64,000 nt of DNA from DATAVB01 sp040414495 (GTDB taxonomy: Bacteria > Actinomycetota > Actinomycetes > Mycobacteriales > QHCD01): positions 12,796 to 76,795 of the forward strand of contig JBEDUI010000177.1 in the NCBI GenBank assembly GCA_040414495.1, written 5' to 3'. The translations under genes and the position numbers were made by a program. This document shows, piece by piece, positions 40,712 through 49,051 of this stretch (within the stretch, counting starts at the first letter, position 1; each line of letters begins with the position of its first letter). The notes under the pieces were generated by a model, which saw only the letters and a program-made list of their open reading frames with translations, searched no databases and had not been told where the DNA came from.

Positions 40712-41908
40712 ATGGCCGACAATCGCGGCGTCACCTATCAGGGCCCGGGACGGGTCGAGGTTTCCGAAATCGACTTCCCGCAATTGGCATTAGGCTCGAG
40801 GCGCTGCGATCACGGCGTGATTCTCAAGGTTGTGGCGACCAATATCTGCGGCAGCGACCAGCACATGGTTCGCGGCCGGACAACCGCGCCGATCGGTTTG
40901 GTGCTCGGCCACGAAATCACCGGAGAGGTGATCGAGGTCGGCCGGGATGTGGAATTCGTTAGCGTGGGCGACCTCGTATCGGTTCCGTTCAATATCGCGT
41001 GCGGACGATGCCGAAACTGCAAGGCCGGCCAGACCGGAATTTGCCTGAACGTCAATCCGGCCCGGCCGGGCGCCGCGTACGGATATGTCGACATGGGCGG
41101 CTGGGTCGGTGGCCAGGCCGAATACGTCATGGTCCCGTACGCCGATTTCAACCTGCTGAAATTCCCTGACCGCGACCAGGCGCTGGCCAAAATCCGCGAT
41201 CTGACCTGTCTGTCGGACATCTTGCCGACCGGGTACCACGGCGCGGTCACCGCCGGCGTCGCACCGGGGACGACCGTTTATATTGCCGGCGCCGGCCCGG
41301 TCGGATTGGCCGCGGCCGCCTCGTCACTGCTGCTCGGGGCCGCGTGCGTCATTGTCGGCGACCTGAACCCGGACCGGTTGGCCCAGGCGCGGGGATTCGG
41401 CTGCGAGACTGTCGATGTCTCGGCCGACGCCTCGATCGGCGAGCAGATCGAGCAGATTCTCGGCGTACCCGAGGTCGATTGCGGTGTCGACTGCGTTGGC
41501 TTCGAAGCGCGCGGGCACGGTGCGGACGCGGGTCAGGAGGCGCCGGCGACCGTACTCAACTCGTTGATGGCGCTGACCCGGGCCGGCGGCGGTATCGGCA
41601 TTCCCGGGCTCTACGTGACCGATGACCCGGGCGGCATCGACACCGCCGCGCAGACCGGCAACCTGTCGATCCGGATCGGCCTGGGCTGGGCGAAATCGCA
41701 CCACTTCACCACCGGCCAATGCCCGGTGATGCGCTATCACCGGCAGCTCATGCAGGCCATTCTGTGGGATCGGATCGAGATCGCGAAGGCGGTCAACGTC
41801 AGCGTGATCGGTCTGGATGAGGCACCCAACGGATATCGCGATTTCGACCAGGGCGCGGCCAGGAAATTCGTGCTCGACCCGCACGGCACCATCGCCAAGG
41901 CCGCGTGA
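40712..41908 (+). CDS. Zinc-dependent alcohol/formaldehyde dehydrogenase (glutathione-independent type)
   Basis: 398 residues from ATG 40712 with GGGAG five bases upstream. Zinc MDR fold: catalytic NICGSDQHM and LGHEITGEV, structural zinc site CGRCRNCKAGQTGIC, Rossmann motif IAGAGPVGLAAA, and the long insert plus GLGWAKSHHFTTGQCPVM that marks the glutathione-independent formaldehyde dehydrogenase (FdhA-like) subfamily. It oxidises formaldehyde or other alcohols/aldehydes with bound NAD. It is followed by an NHL-propeller gene 7 bp downstream, so the pair is an operon. Confidence 0.85.
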   Translation: MADNRGVTYQGPGRVEVSEIDFPQLALGSRRCDHGVILKVVATNICGSDQHMVRGRTTAPIGLVLGHEITGEVIEVGRDVEFVSVGDLVSVPFNIACGRCRNCKAGQTGICLNVNPARPGAAYGYVDMGGWVGGQAEYVMVPYADFNLLKFPDRDQALAKIRDLTCLSDILPTGYHGAVTAGVAPGTTVYIAGAGPVGLAAAASSLLLGAACVIVGDLNPDRLAQARGFGCETVDVSADASIGEQIEQILGVPEVDCGVDCVGFEARGHGADAGQEAPATVLNSLMALTRAGGGIGIPGLYVTDDPGGIDTAAQTGNLSIRIGLGWAKSHHFTTGQCPVMRYHRQLMQAILWDRIEIAKAVNVSVIGLDEAPNGYRDFDQGAARKFVLDPHGTIAKAA

Positions 41909-41915
41909 GGCCGGT

Positions 41916-42899
41916 ATGCGGATCGACTGTGGCCCGCTGAGCTACGAATGGATCGACTGCTGGGCGACGCTGCCTGACCCGGAAATGGCCAAGGACGGCT
42001 GGGCGCACCCCGGCATCCAGGTCACCGACACCGGCGAAGTCGTTACGTTCCACCCGTCCGAGCCAAAGGTGCTCGTCCTCGACCGCTCCGGCGCTCTGCT
42101 GCGCGAATGGGTCGTGCCGTTGACCGAAGGGCACGGCCTTACCCTGGCCGAAAACCGGTTATGGATCGCCGATCCGGGTTCGAAAATGCGGCGGGCGCCG
42201 GACGGTTCGTACCGGAGCGCCCCCGGCGATCCGCAAGTTGTGCAATTCACCCTCGACGGGCGCGAAACCGCGCACCTGGAGCGCCCGCCGCTGGACGAAT
42301 ACGCCGAGGGTACGTACGCCCCGACCGATACCGCCGTGGATACGGACTCGGGCGATGTCTGGGTTGCTGATGGCTACGGACAGTCCTTTGTGCACCGTTT
42401 CGATGGCGACGGCCGGTACATTTCCAGCCTGAGCGGGGCCGAGGGCGGTGGCCGGTTCAATTGCCCGCATTCGGTGCTCATTGACCGGCGACGCGGCGAA
42501 CCGGAACTCTATATCGCCGACCGGGGCAACGCCCGTATTCAGGTGTACGGCCTCGACGGCACATTTCATCGCGTCATCAATACCGGAATTCTCAACAGCC
42601 CGAGCGTATTCGCTGTCGATGGCGACAAATTGGTCGTCGGCGAGTTGTTCGGCCGGTTAACCGTTCTGGATCGCGACGACCAGTTGGTCGCGTACCTGGG
42701 TGACGGCGGCGCGGTGCAGGAAGCGCCCGGCTGGCCCAATGCGCAGGACACCGCGGGCCGGCCCATCACGCCAGCACATCTGCAGCCCGGCGCGTTCAAC
42801 AGCCCGCACGGACTGGCCTCCGACCCCGACGGCAACCTGTATATCGCCGAATGGCTCATCGGCGGCCGCTATACAAAACTCTCCAAACTCGGCGCCTAG
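41916..42899 (+). CDS. NHL-repeat / lactonase-like propeller protein
   Basis: 327 residues from ATG 41916, 7 bp after the dehydrogenase stop. No signal peptide. Repeated blades such as GDVWVADGYGQSFVHRFDGD and ELYIADRGNARIQVYGLDGT are NHL repeats, ending in SPHGLASDPDGNLYIAEWLI. Enzymes with this fold include gluconolactonases and peptidyl-glycine lyases; the operon partner suggests a role after an aldehyde or alcohol oxidation. No catalytic residues were identified. Confidence 0.75.
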   Translation: MRIDCGPLSYEWIDCWATLPDPEMAKDGWAHPGIQVTDTGEVVTFHPSEPKVLVLDRSGALLREWVVPLTEGHGLTLAENRLWIADPGSKMRRAPDGSYRSAPGDPQVVQFTLDGRETAHLERPPLDEYAEGTYAPTDTAVDTDSGDVWVADGYGQSFVHRFDGDGRYISSLSGAEGGGRFNCPHSVLIDRRRGEPELYIADRGNARIQVYGLDGTFHRVINTGILNSPSVFAVDGDKLVVGELFGRLTVLDRDDQLVAYLGDGGAVQEAPGWPNAQDTAGRPITPAHLQPGAFNSPHGLASDPDGNLYIAEWLIGGRYTKLSKLGA

Positions 42900-42915
42900 G
42901 ACGCGACCAACCGCA

Positions 42916-44034
42916 TCACTCAAGCAACTCCTGGCAGTTCCAGTCACCGAACGCCGTCATGAGGCAGCTCATTTTCGGCACCCAATAAGCTGGTCGCGCG
43001 CCACCGGCGGCGTCTTGAACCGGTACCAGCAGCCAATACACCAGCGCCCGGCGATAATCGGAACACAGATCTGAAAAACTGTAATTGCGCACGCCAGCAG
43101 CACAAAGCTGGGCATGGTAATACTCCAACACCCGCAATTCGCGACGCCGATCCGCCCGCTGCTCGCCGGTCCAAAACGTCGCCAGCATATTCACCAGATC
43201 GGTCGCACCCATGCCGGAGGACGGCGTCTGCCAATCCAACAACACCGCCGGCCCGTGCGGGTCATTGCGCGGGGTTAGGAAATTCGCGAAATAGGCATCG
43301 CCGTGCACCAATGTCAACGCCCGATCTTCCGCGACTCGCGGCGCCAGCCATGACCGCCAATGATTGTCCAGCCGGGCAAACACCCATTCGTACAATTCCG
43401 CTGCCCCGGCCGGCAGATACTCACTCGACCCGGCGAGCAGCTGCTGCCAGGACCGCAGTCGCCGATCCCGATACTGGGCGAATCCTTCACCCGCCGCCGA
43501 CCAATACGGCGGCTCAACTCGCTTCAACGCCGGATTCGCCCACCAATAGCCATGCAGCCGCGCCAACGTTCGTACAACCTGAATCACCCGGTCCCAATCC
43601 GGAACCGCGCTATCCTTGCCCACTTCGGCTTCGGCCCGGCCCACCGGCGGCGCATGAGTTGCCGACAGATCGACCAGCAACAAAAAGGGATCCGGCTCGG
43701 CGCCGGCGGCCACGAGTGGCGCGAGCACCGACGGGTGACCATCCAGCTGCGCGGCCAAAGCATAAAATCCGATCTCGTTGCTGGCAGCCCGCCGCGACCA
43801 GGCCGTCGCAGTCGGCCGCTTCACCACCAACGCTGTCGGGGCAATCGTTGGCGCATTGGGCGAATAGCGCACGCGAAGCCGGAAAACCGCGGCATTGAAT
43901 GCCCCTGTGTCCTCCGCTTCCACGCCCACCACATGTCCCGCCGGCAACACCCCAGCCGACCGAAGCACACCCTCCAACTGCCTCGCATCCACGACGCATA
44001 ACCTGGCAGCAACGTCGCGAATCGGCAATGACAT
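42916..44034 (-). CDS. Phosphotransferase of the APH / ecdysteroid-kinase-like type
   Basis: About 372 residues if started at ATG 44034 (an earlier ATG at 44085 is possible; neither has a clear ribosome site). The kinase core has VVKRPTATAWSRRAASNEIG (a K and E pair), the catalytic loop LVHGDAYFANFL (H-x-D-x4-N) and the metal-binding AVLLDWQ. The extended middle and the C-terminal FWTGEQRADRRRELRVLEYY match the DUF1679/EcKL-type kinases found in actinobacteria. Substrate unknown. Confidence 0.75.
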   Translation of the reverse strand: MSLPIRDVAARLCVVDARQLEGVLRSAGVLPAGHVVGVEAEDTGAFNAAVFRLRVRYSPNAPTIAPTALVVKRPTATAWSRRAASNEIGFYALAAQLDGHPSVLAPLVAAGAEPDPFLLLVDLSATHAPPVGRAEAEVGKDSAVPDWDRVIQVVRTLARLHGYWWANPALKRVEPPYWSAAGEGFAQYRDRRLRSWQQLLAGSSEYLPAGAAELYEWVFARLDNHWRSWLAPRVAEDRALTLVHGDAYFANFLTPRNDPHGPAVLLDWQTPSSGMGATDLVNMLATFWTGEQRADRRRELRVLEYYHAQLCAAGVRNYSFSDLCSDYRRALVYWLLVPVQDAAGGARPAYWVPKMSCLMTAFGDWNCQELLE

Positions 44035-44095
44035 TTCGTTGGGAGCGCGCTGTTGGTCAATTACGGCAAGAACGTTGCCGCGCAACGGGGTGTCC

Positions 44096-44131
44096 AGCGC
44101 TGGCGGCCGGTTATCACCGACCGCCAGCGCT
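44096..44131 (-). terminator. Hairpin between the kinase start and the end of the secreted propeller gene
   Basis: A perfect 11-bp inverted repeat, AGCGCTGGCGG at 44096-44106 and CCGCCAGCGCT at 44121-44131, with a 14-nt loop. On the minus strand it follows the stop of the secreted propeller gene and probably terminates it before the kinase gene. Confidence 0.55.
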
Positions 44132-44146
44132 GTTGGTAAAGATTAG

Positions 44147-45316
44147 TCACCGGGTGTGAAGTCGGACCACCTGTCCGCCGTTCGGGCACAGTTGCGGGCC
44201 CATCCCGGTCGCCGGCGCGATACTGCAGTTGGATACGTATATTGAGCCATCGCGCCCGGCCGCGAAACCTGACGGGTAGAACAATGTGCCCGTTCCCAGG
44301 TGCGTGCGGTGGCCATGCCGGTCGATACGGACCACATCGCCAGCCGGATTACCGGTCGGGCTGAGGTCAAGTCCGCCAGTCTGGAATTCCGTGGCGTAAA
44401 AAGCTCCGTCGGCTCCGAAGCCACAACCTTGCACAGTGCTCAGCCCGGTCGCCCACACCGTGGGAGCGTGTCCCGGAACGATCCGCCACACCCGGGCGTG
44501 TCCGGGTGAGTAGAAACCGCCGAGCAGTTCGGAGACATACAGCGCGTTGTCCGGACCGCGAGCGACGCAGGTCGGAACCGAATCGCTCTGCGATCCCTGC
44601 GGGACCGGGAAGAACGCCAGGACGTTTGCGGTGCCATTGCGCTTGACGTCGTTCAGGACATTGGCGCCGGAATCGACAACATAGCGATGGCCGTGCGAAT
44701 AGAGGACGTTATTGGGATTGGCGTCTGGGAAGTCATTGGGAGCCAGCTGAATCCGGGTCGAGGTCCAGGTCCAGTTTTGGTCACCGACGTCAGAGATTTC
44801 CCGTACCGAGCCGTGGTGCTTGACCAGAACGAGATGGCCAAGCTGAGCCAGCGCCGCATTTCGCAGCTCATCGGGAATCGCCCCTGCCGGCGGCACCACG
44901 TGCGAGCTCTCGCCGAATAACCCATAGAAACTGCCGTCCCGAGCGCGCGACACCGAAACCGGCCCTTCCGCGCCGACACCGCCGGGACCGGAGGCTGAAA
45001 TGAGGCCCGTGACAAGACGTCGCACCTGGTCGTGGGTGCTCACCCAGTCGAACGAGCCGGTCAATCCAATGCAGGTCTGGCCCTCCTCACCGCCTGGTAC
45101 GCAGACGTTTCCGCCCGACCCGGCTTCGGCCAGATAAAGGCCGCCATGTGGTGCCGGTGACAAGCCGCGCGGATTGTTTAGGTGCTCGGCGATGATTTTG
45201 ACACTTCCGTCCCGTCCGGTGGAGTGCGCATCGGCGGCCGGCGCCATGGCCAGCCCAAACGCCGATACAAGGACACCGGTGCCAAGAACGCTTGTTAATA
45301 ATCTTCTTCGGCGCAT
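44147..45316 (-). CDS. Secreted ScyD/ScyE-like propeller protein
   Basis: 389 residues from ATG 45316 with GGGGGAAA three bases upstream. Sec signal peptide: MRRRRLLTSVLG, hydrophobic VLVSAFGLAMAPA, cleavage near ADAHST. The mature part has repeats such as LNNPRGLSPAPHGGLYLAEA and YSHGHRYVVDSGANVLNDVK, matching the ScyD/ScyE family of extracellular propellers. Function in actinobacteria is unknown. Next gene upstream is on the other strand. Confidence 0.8.
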   Translation of the reverse strand: MRRRRLLTSVLGTGVLVSAFGLAMAPAADAHSTGRDGSVKIIAEHLNNPRGLSPAPHGGLYLAEAGSGGNVCVPGGEEGQTCIGLTGSFDWVSTHDQVRRLVTGLISASGPGGVGAEGPVSVSRARDGSFYGLFGESSHVVPPAGAIPDELRNAALAQLGHLVLVKHHGSVREISDVGDQNWTWTSTRIQLAPNDFPDANPNNVLYSHGHRYVVDSGANVLNDVKRNGTANVLAFFPVPQGSQSDSVPTCVARGPDNALYVSELLGGFYSPGHARVWRIVPGHAPTVWATGLSTVQGCGFGADGAFYATEFQTGGLDLSPTGNPAGDVVRIDRHGHRTHLGTGTLFYPSGFAAGRDGSIYVSNCSIAPATGMGPQLCPNGGQVVRLHTR

Positions 45317-45653
45317 AGATTTCCCCCGGATTAGTTGGACCACAGAGCGGTAACCGGTGCTGCGGGCATCGGGTGGATAGAGCGTACGCGCGGTCACCTA
45401 TTCGCGTTGCCAATTGCAGCTCAGAAACAATTGAAGAGTACGCCGTGGAAAAGACAATCGGCACGCATGTTGAGGGATGCCGGACAATGCCGGACGCCGC
45501 TGACCAATGTGGACAGTCGCGCATTAATTCAGTTTGTTCGGAAACCACATCCGCGGGTCCGGATTTAAGCGTCGGTCGCGATACCCGCGATTTCTCCACG
45601 GGCAGACGCCCTCGGATGCCGTATCGGCGTAATGCCATCGGGCAAGAAGAGAC

Positions 45654-45690
45654 TGGACACCTAGACTTCCTATGCCTAGAATTCCTAGGT
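45654..45690 (+). promoter_or_regulatory. SigA-type promoter and likely operator of a leaderless PadR gene
   Basis: TGGACA at 45654-45659 and TAGAAT at 45677-45682 are separated by 17 bp. The -10 box ends 8 bp before the ATG at 45691 and no ribosome site is visible, so the transcript is probably leaderless. CTAG words at 45661, 45676 and 45685, including the inverted pair CCTAG ... CTAGG (45675-45689), overlap the spacer and -10 box, as expected for an autorepressor site. The rest of the 45317-45653 gap shows no gene. Confidence 0.6.
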
Positions 45691-46005
45691 ATGACAACGG
45701 CACGCGTGAAAGGCAGCCTTGATCTGCTGCTGATGGGCGTTCTGCGGCACGGACCCGCGCATGGGTACGCGATCATCGCGGCACTACGGGAGCGCAGCAA
45801 TGGCGAGTTCGACCTCGCCGAGGGCACGATTTATCCGGCACTGCACCGCCTCGAGCAGAGCGGACTGATCGCGAGTTCGATCGAGATGGCCCAGGGGCGA
45901 CGGCGCCGGACCTATGCGTTGACCACACGTGGCCGCAGCGAGTTCGCGACCCAACGGCGCGAATGGCAGGGCTTCGTGGCGAACATGCAGGCGGTGCTGG
46001 CATGA
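45691..46005 (+). CDS. PadR-family transcription regulator
   Basis: 104 residues from ATG 45691. The wHTH has the PadR signature LLLMGVLRHGPAHGYAIIAA, then EGTIYPALHRLEQSGLIASS, then GRRRRTYALTTRGRSEF. The stop overlaps the start of a membrane protein gene (ATGA), a common PadR-plus-membrane-protein arrangement. It probably represses its own operon through the CTAG repeats upstream. Confidence 0.9.
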   Translation: MTTARVKGSLDLLLMGVLRHGPAHGYAIIAALRERSNGEFDLAEGTIYPALHRLEQSGLIASSIEMAQGRRRRTYALTTRGRSEFATQRREWQGFVANMQAVLA

Positions 46006-46721
46006 GCAACACACCGATCGAGGACTACCTCGACGAGCTGCTACGGCGTACGAACGCCGACCCGCGCACGACCCGCCGGCTGCTCGACGAGGCGAACGAT
46101 CATCTCTTCGCCACCGCCGAGGAACTGGAAGCCGCCGGAATGACGCGCGTCGACGCCGAACGCGAGGCGGTACGGCGGTTCGGCCCGCCGAGCGAGCTGG
46201 CTCGCGGCTCGTGGTGGCGATCGTTCAGCGCGATGGTGCTGGAAACAGCGCGCGCGGCGATCCTGCTTGGCGGGTTCGGATTGGTCGCGGTCGGCCTGAG
46301 CGGTGGCGTTGCCGCCGCGATGAACGCGCTGTTCGGACTGAGCTTCGTCGGCGGGATCACCGCACTCGGCACCGGCGGCCACGGCATCAGTGAGACCGCG
46401 CACGATGCGGTGTCGTTGCGGGTCCTGACCGGCGGGGTCGGGCTGCTCGTCCTCGCCGGATACGTCGTACTGCGGCGCTACACCAGGCCCGCGACCGTAT
46501 TGCCCACCGGGCTGGTGGACGCACTCGGCGCCGCCGCCTTCGCTGCCGCGACCGTCGGCCTGGCCGCCGCGTCGATCGGCCAGGGTACGGCCAGCGCAAA
46601 CGGGCACGGCGTCGGTTTCTTCCTCAGCGGCGCACTGGTCTCCCTGGTCGGCACGGTTCTGTTCTGTGCCCGCGCAACCCGCGCGCTCCTCCCCGGCCAT
46701 CGCCCACCACGCGCGCTTTGA
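46002..46721 (+). CDS. Membrane protein with permease-prefix-like N-terminus
   Basis: 239 residues; the ATG overlaps the PadR stop. The N-terminus IEDYLDELLRRTNADPRTTR, RLLDEANDHLFATAEELEAA and VRRFGPPSELAR is the cytoplasmic HAAS/permease-prefix segment that always follows PadR regulators. Five hydrophobic segments follow (first VLETARAAILLGGFGLVAVG). Function unknown; presumably regulated by PadR with which it is coupled. Confidence 0.75.
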   Translation: MSNTPIEDYLDELLRRTNADPRTTRRLLDEANDHLFATAEELEAAGMTRVDAEREAVRRFGPPSELARGSWWRSFSAMVLETARAAILLGGFGLVAVGLSGGVAAAMNALFGLSFVGGITALGTGGHGISETAHDAVSLRVLTGGVGLLVLAGYVVLRRYTRPATVLPTGLVDALGAAAFAAATVGLAAASIGQGTASANGHGVGFFLSGALVSLVGTVLFCARATRALLPGHRPPRAL

Positions 46722-46885
46722 CTGGGCATGTCTCGTAAATCCTCGGTCCGCTGCGCGGCACCCAGGATTCAAGAGACATGCCCTAACCGTTGGCCGGCCC
46801 GGGACCAGAAGCTGCCCATGTCCGCGACCGGATCGCCTTACGCTGAAACTCTGTGGTCGCTGCCGAGCCACAGCCGGCAACCATG

Positions 46886-46903
46886 TACTACGATAATGTA
46901 GTA
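46886..46903 (+). promoter_or_regulatory. Inverted repeat upstream of murT, BlaI-like
   Basis: TACTAC at 46886-46891 and GTAGTA at 46898-46903 are perfect inverted arms around GATAAT. The shape recalls BlaI/MecI-type operators, and the centre may double as a -10 box. It lies about 70 bp before the murT start. No -35 box is clear and no BlaI gene is in the window, so this is a suggestion only. Confidence 0.35.
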
Positions 46904-46971
46904 GATCAACCGGTTGGAGCGGGCAGAGACATCGGTGCTGCCGGGGACACAGTGAGACGTGAGGCACCAAC

Positions 46972-48252
46972 ATGAGCCGTCGACTAAACCGCATCCATAT
47001 CGGAACGACGACGGCGATCAGTCCTCCACTGCGACCGCGGCTGTCGGCCGCCGTTGCCGCCGGCGGCTGCGCCAGCTGGGCGTCGCGGGTGACCAAACTC
47101 GGCGCCGGCGGCACCATCGGCGGACGGGTCACCCTGCTCCTCGCGTCAGACGCCCTGACCCGCCTGGCGTCCGGTCGCACGATCGTCCTGGTATCGGGCA
47201 CCAACGGCAAGACCACCACAACCCACCTGCTCGCCGCCGCGCTGCGACAACTCGGACCCGTTGCGACCAATCACGAGGGCGCCAACATGCCCGAGGGACT
47301 GGTGCGGGCGCTGGGCCGGGACCGGCGGGCGCCGTATGCCGTGCTCGAGGTCGACGAGTCGTACCTGCCGCAGGTCGCGTCGGCGGTGCACCCGGCCGCG
47401 ATCGTGGTGCTGAATCTGACTCGTGATCAGCTGGACCGCGTAGGGGAAGTACGCCAGCTTGAGGCGCGATTGCGGTCCTGCTTCGCCGGCTTGCCCGGCA
47501 CGCTGCTCGTGGCCAACGCGGACGATCGGCTGGTCAGCTCGGCCGCCGGTGCCGCGCAGCGAGTGCTCTGGGTACGAGCGGGCGAATCATGGTCGGCCGA
47601 TGGCGGTTTGTGTACGAAGTGCGGGCGGGTCGTTGCTGCCGTGGAGGGTCCTTGGTCGTGCCGGTGCGAGCCGGATACGAGGGCAGCGGCGTGGGCCTTG
47701 GATGGCGATGACGTGCTCACCCCGGATGGCCGGAAACTGCCGCTGGATCTGCGGATTCCCGGGCGGGCGAGCCGGGCCGACGCGACGATGGCGCTCGCTA
47801 CCGCGCTCGAGTTCGGCGTTCCGGTCGCCATCGCGCTGGACGCTATCCGCCATGTGTCGGCGGTGAATGAGCGGTACCGGGTGCTCCGGATCGGCGGGCT
47901 CCGACTACAGCTGCTGCTGGCCAAGAATCCGGCCGGTTGGCTGGAAACGCTGGGCCTGCTGAGTGACCGCGAGGTATCGGTGGTGCTCGCCGTCAACGGC
48001 CGCGAGGCGGACGGGCGGGATTTGTCGTGGCTGTGGGATGTCCCGTTCGAGCGGCTCAATGCGCGGCACGTGGTGATTTTGGGCGAACGACAGGCCGATC
48101 TGGCCGTACGGCTGGCTTATGCGGGTATTCCGTTCGCGCAGGCCCGCAATATCCGGCACGCCCTCTCGTTTCTGCCGCCGGGTGCGGTCGACGTCGTTGC
48201 CAACTACACGTCGTTTCGCGACATCACCAAGGAACTGGCTCATGCCGGCTGA
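46972..48252 (+). CDS. murT: Lipid II isoglutaminyl synthase, MurT subunit
   Basis: 426 residues. With GatD, MurT amidates the D-glutamate of lipid II. Seen here: VLVSGTNGKTTTTHLLAAAL (ATP site of Mur ligases), GANMPEGL, EVDESYLPQV, VLNLTRDQLDRVGE, the zinc-ribbon cysteines CTKCG and SCRC, and the C-terminal DUF1727 region with NPAGWLETLG. The start is ATG 46972. It overlaps the gatD start by 11 bp, so the two are co-translated. Confidence 0.93.
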   Translation: MSRRLNRIHIGTTTAISPPLRPRLSAAVAAGGCASWASRVTKLGAGGTIGGRVTLLLASDALTRLASGRTIVLVSGTNGKTTTTHLLAAALRQLGPVATNHEGANMPEGLVRALGRDRRAPYAVLEVDESYLPQVASAVHPAAIVVLNLTRDQLDRVGEVRQLEARLRSCFAGLPGTLLVANADDRLVSSAAGAAQRVLWVRAGESWSADGGLCTKCGRVVAAVEGPWSCRCEPDTRAAAWALDGDDVLTPDGRKLPLDLRIPGRASRADATMALATALEFGVPVAIALDAIRHVSAVNERYRVLRIGGLRLQLLLAKNPAGWLETLGLLSDREVSVVLAVNGREADGRDLSWLWDVPFERLNARHVVILGERQADLAVRLAYAGIPFAQARNIRHALSFLPPGAVDVVANYTSFRDITKELAHAG

Positions 48253-49051
48253 ATCCGCGCTCCGCATCGGGCTCGTTCTGCCGGATCTGCTGGGCACGTA
48301 CGGCGACACGGGAAACGCGCTCGTACTCCGTCGACGGCTCGAATGGCGTGGCATTCCAGCGGAAATGATCCGGATTGACGGTTCGGACGCAGTCCCGGCG
48401 AGCTGCGATATTTACCTACTCGGCGGCGGGGAGGATGCGTCACAAGATCTGGCCGCGTCCATCTTGCGCAGCCAGCGGACGTTTACCTACGCCATTGACC
48501 ACGGCGCTGTCGTATTCGCGGTATGTGCCGGAATGCAGATCCTCGGCGGTGATTTCGCCGCGAGCGACGGACAGCGCCACGCCGGTTTGGATTTACTCGA
48601 CATCGCGACGATCCCCCGGACGCGCCGCGCGGTAGGCGAAATCGTGGTGAAACCCCGATCAAGCTGGCATCTCGACCTGCTCACCGGATTCGAGAACCAC
48701 CAAGGAGCTACCAGCCTCGGACCGGCCGCGCGGCCACTCGGTGCCGTCCTCAAAGGAATTGGCAACGGCGCCGGCCAGCCATCGGATGGCGTGGTGCAGG
48801 GCAGATGTATCGGAACCTATATGCACGGCCCGGCCCTGGCTCGTAATCCCGATCTCGCGGACCTGCTGTTGTCGTGGGCAACCGGGACTCGGCTCGACCG
48901 GCTGCCGATCGGCTCGGTGGAGAACCTGCGACGCGATCGGATACGCGCGGCCCATATTCCCCTACCCTCCGGTCGTGCGCAGCATTCCCTGCGCTCCGTG
49001 CCCGACCGAATTACCACCACCGGAAAGGCGGTTCCATGCGCCGGCGGGTAA
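48242..49051 (+). CDS. gatD: Lipid II isoglutaminyl synthase, GatD glutamine amidotransferase subunit
   Basis: 269 residues from ATG 48242. The class I amidotransferase core has YGDTGNALVL near the start, the nucleophile Cys in VFAVCAGMQILGG and the active His in YMHGPALARNPDLAD. It supplies ammonia to MurT. The final 30 residues (IPLPSGRAQHSLRSVPDR and onward) extend beyond the usual end and overlap the start of the next gene by 16 bp, so the stop position may be unusual but no frameshift is needed. Confidence 0.9.
   Translation: MPAESALRIGLVLPDLLGTYGDTGNALVLRRRLEWRGIPAEMIRIDGSDAVPASCDIYLLGGGEDASQDLAASILRSQRTFTYAIDHGAVVFAVCAGMQILGGDFAASDGQRHAGLDLLDIATIPRTRRAVGEIVVKPRSSWHLDLLTGFENHQGATSLGPAARPLGAVLKGIGNGAGQPSDGVVQGRCIGTYMHGPALARNPDLADLLLSWATGTRLDRLPIGSVENLRRDRIRAAHIPLPSGRAQHSLRSVPDRITTTGKAVPCAGG

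Noticed and set aside
46041..47270. Minus-strand frame spanning the PadR partner and murT start
   Set aside because: It crosses two well-supported plus-strand genes and a promoter region; composition is that of a shadow frame.
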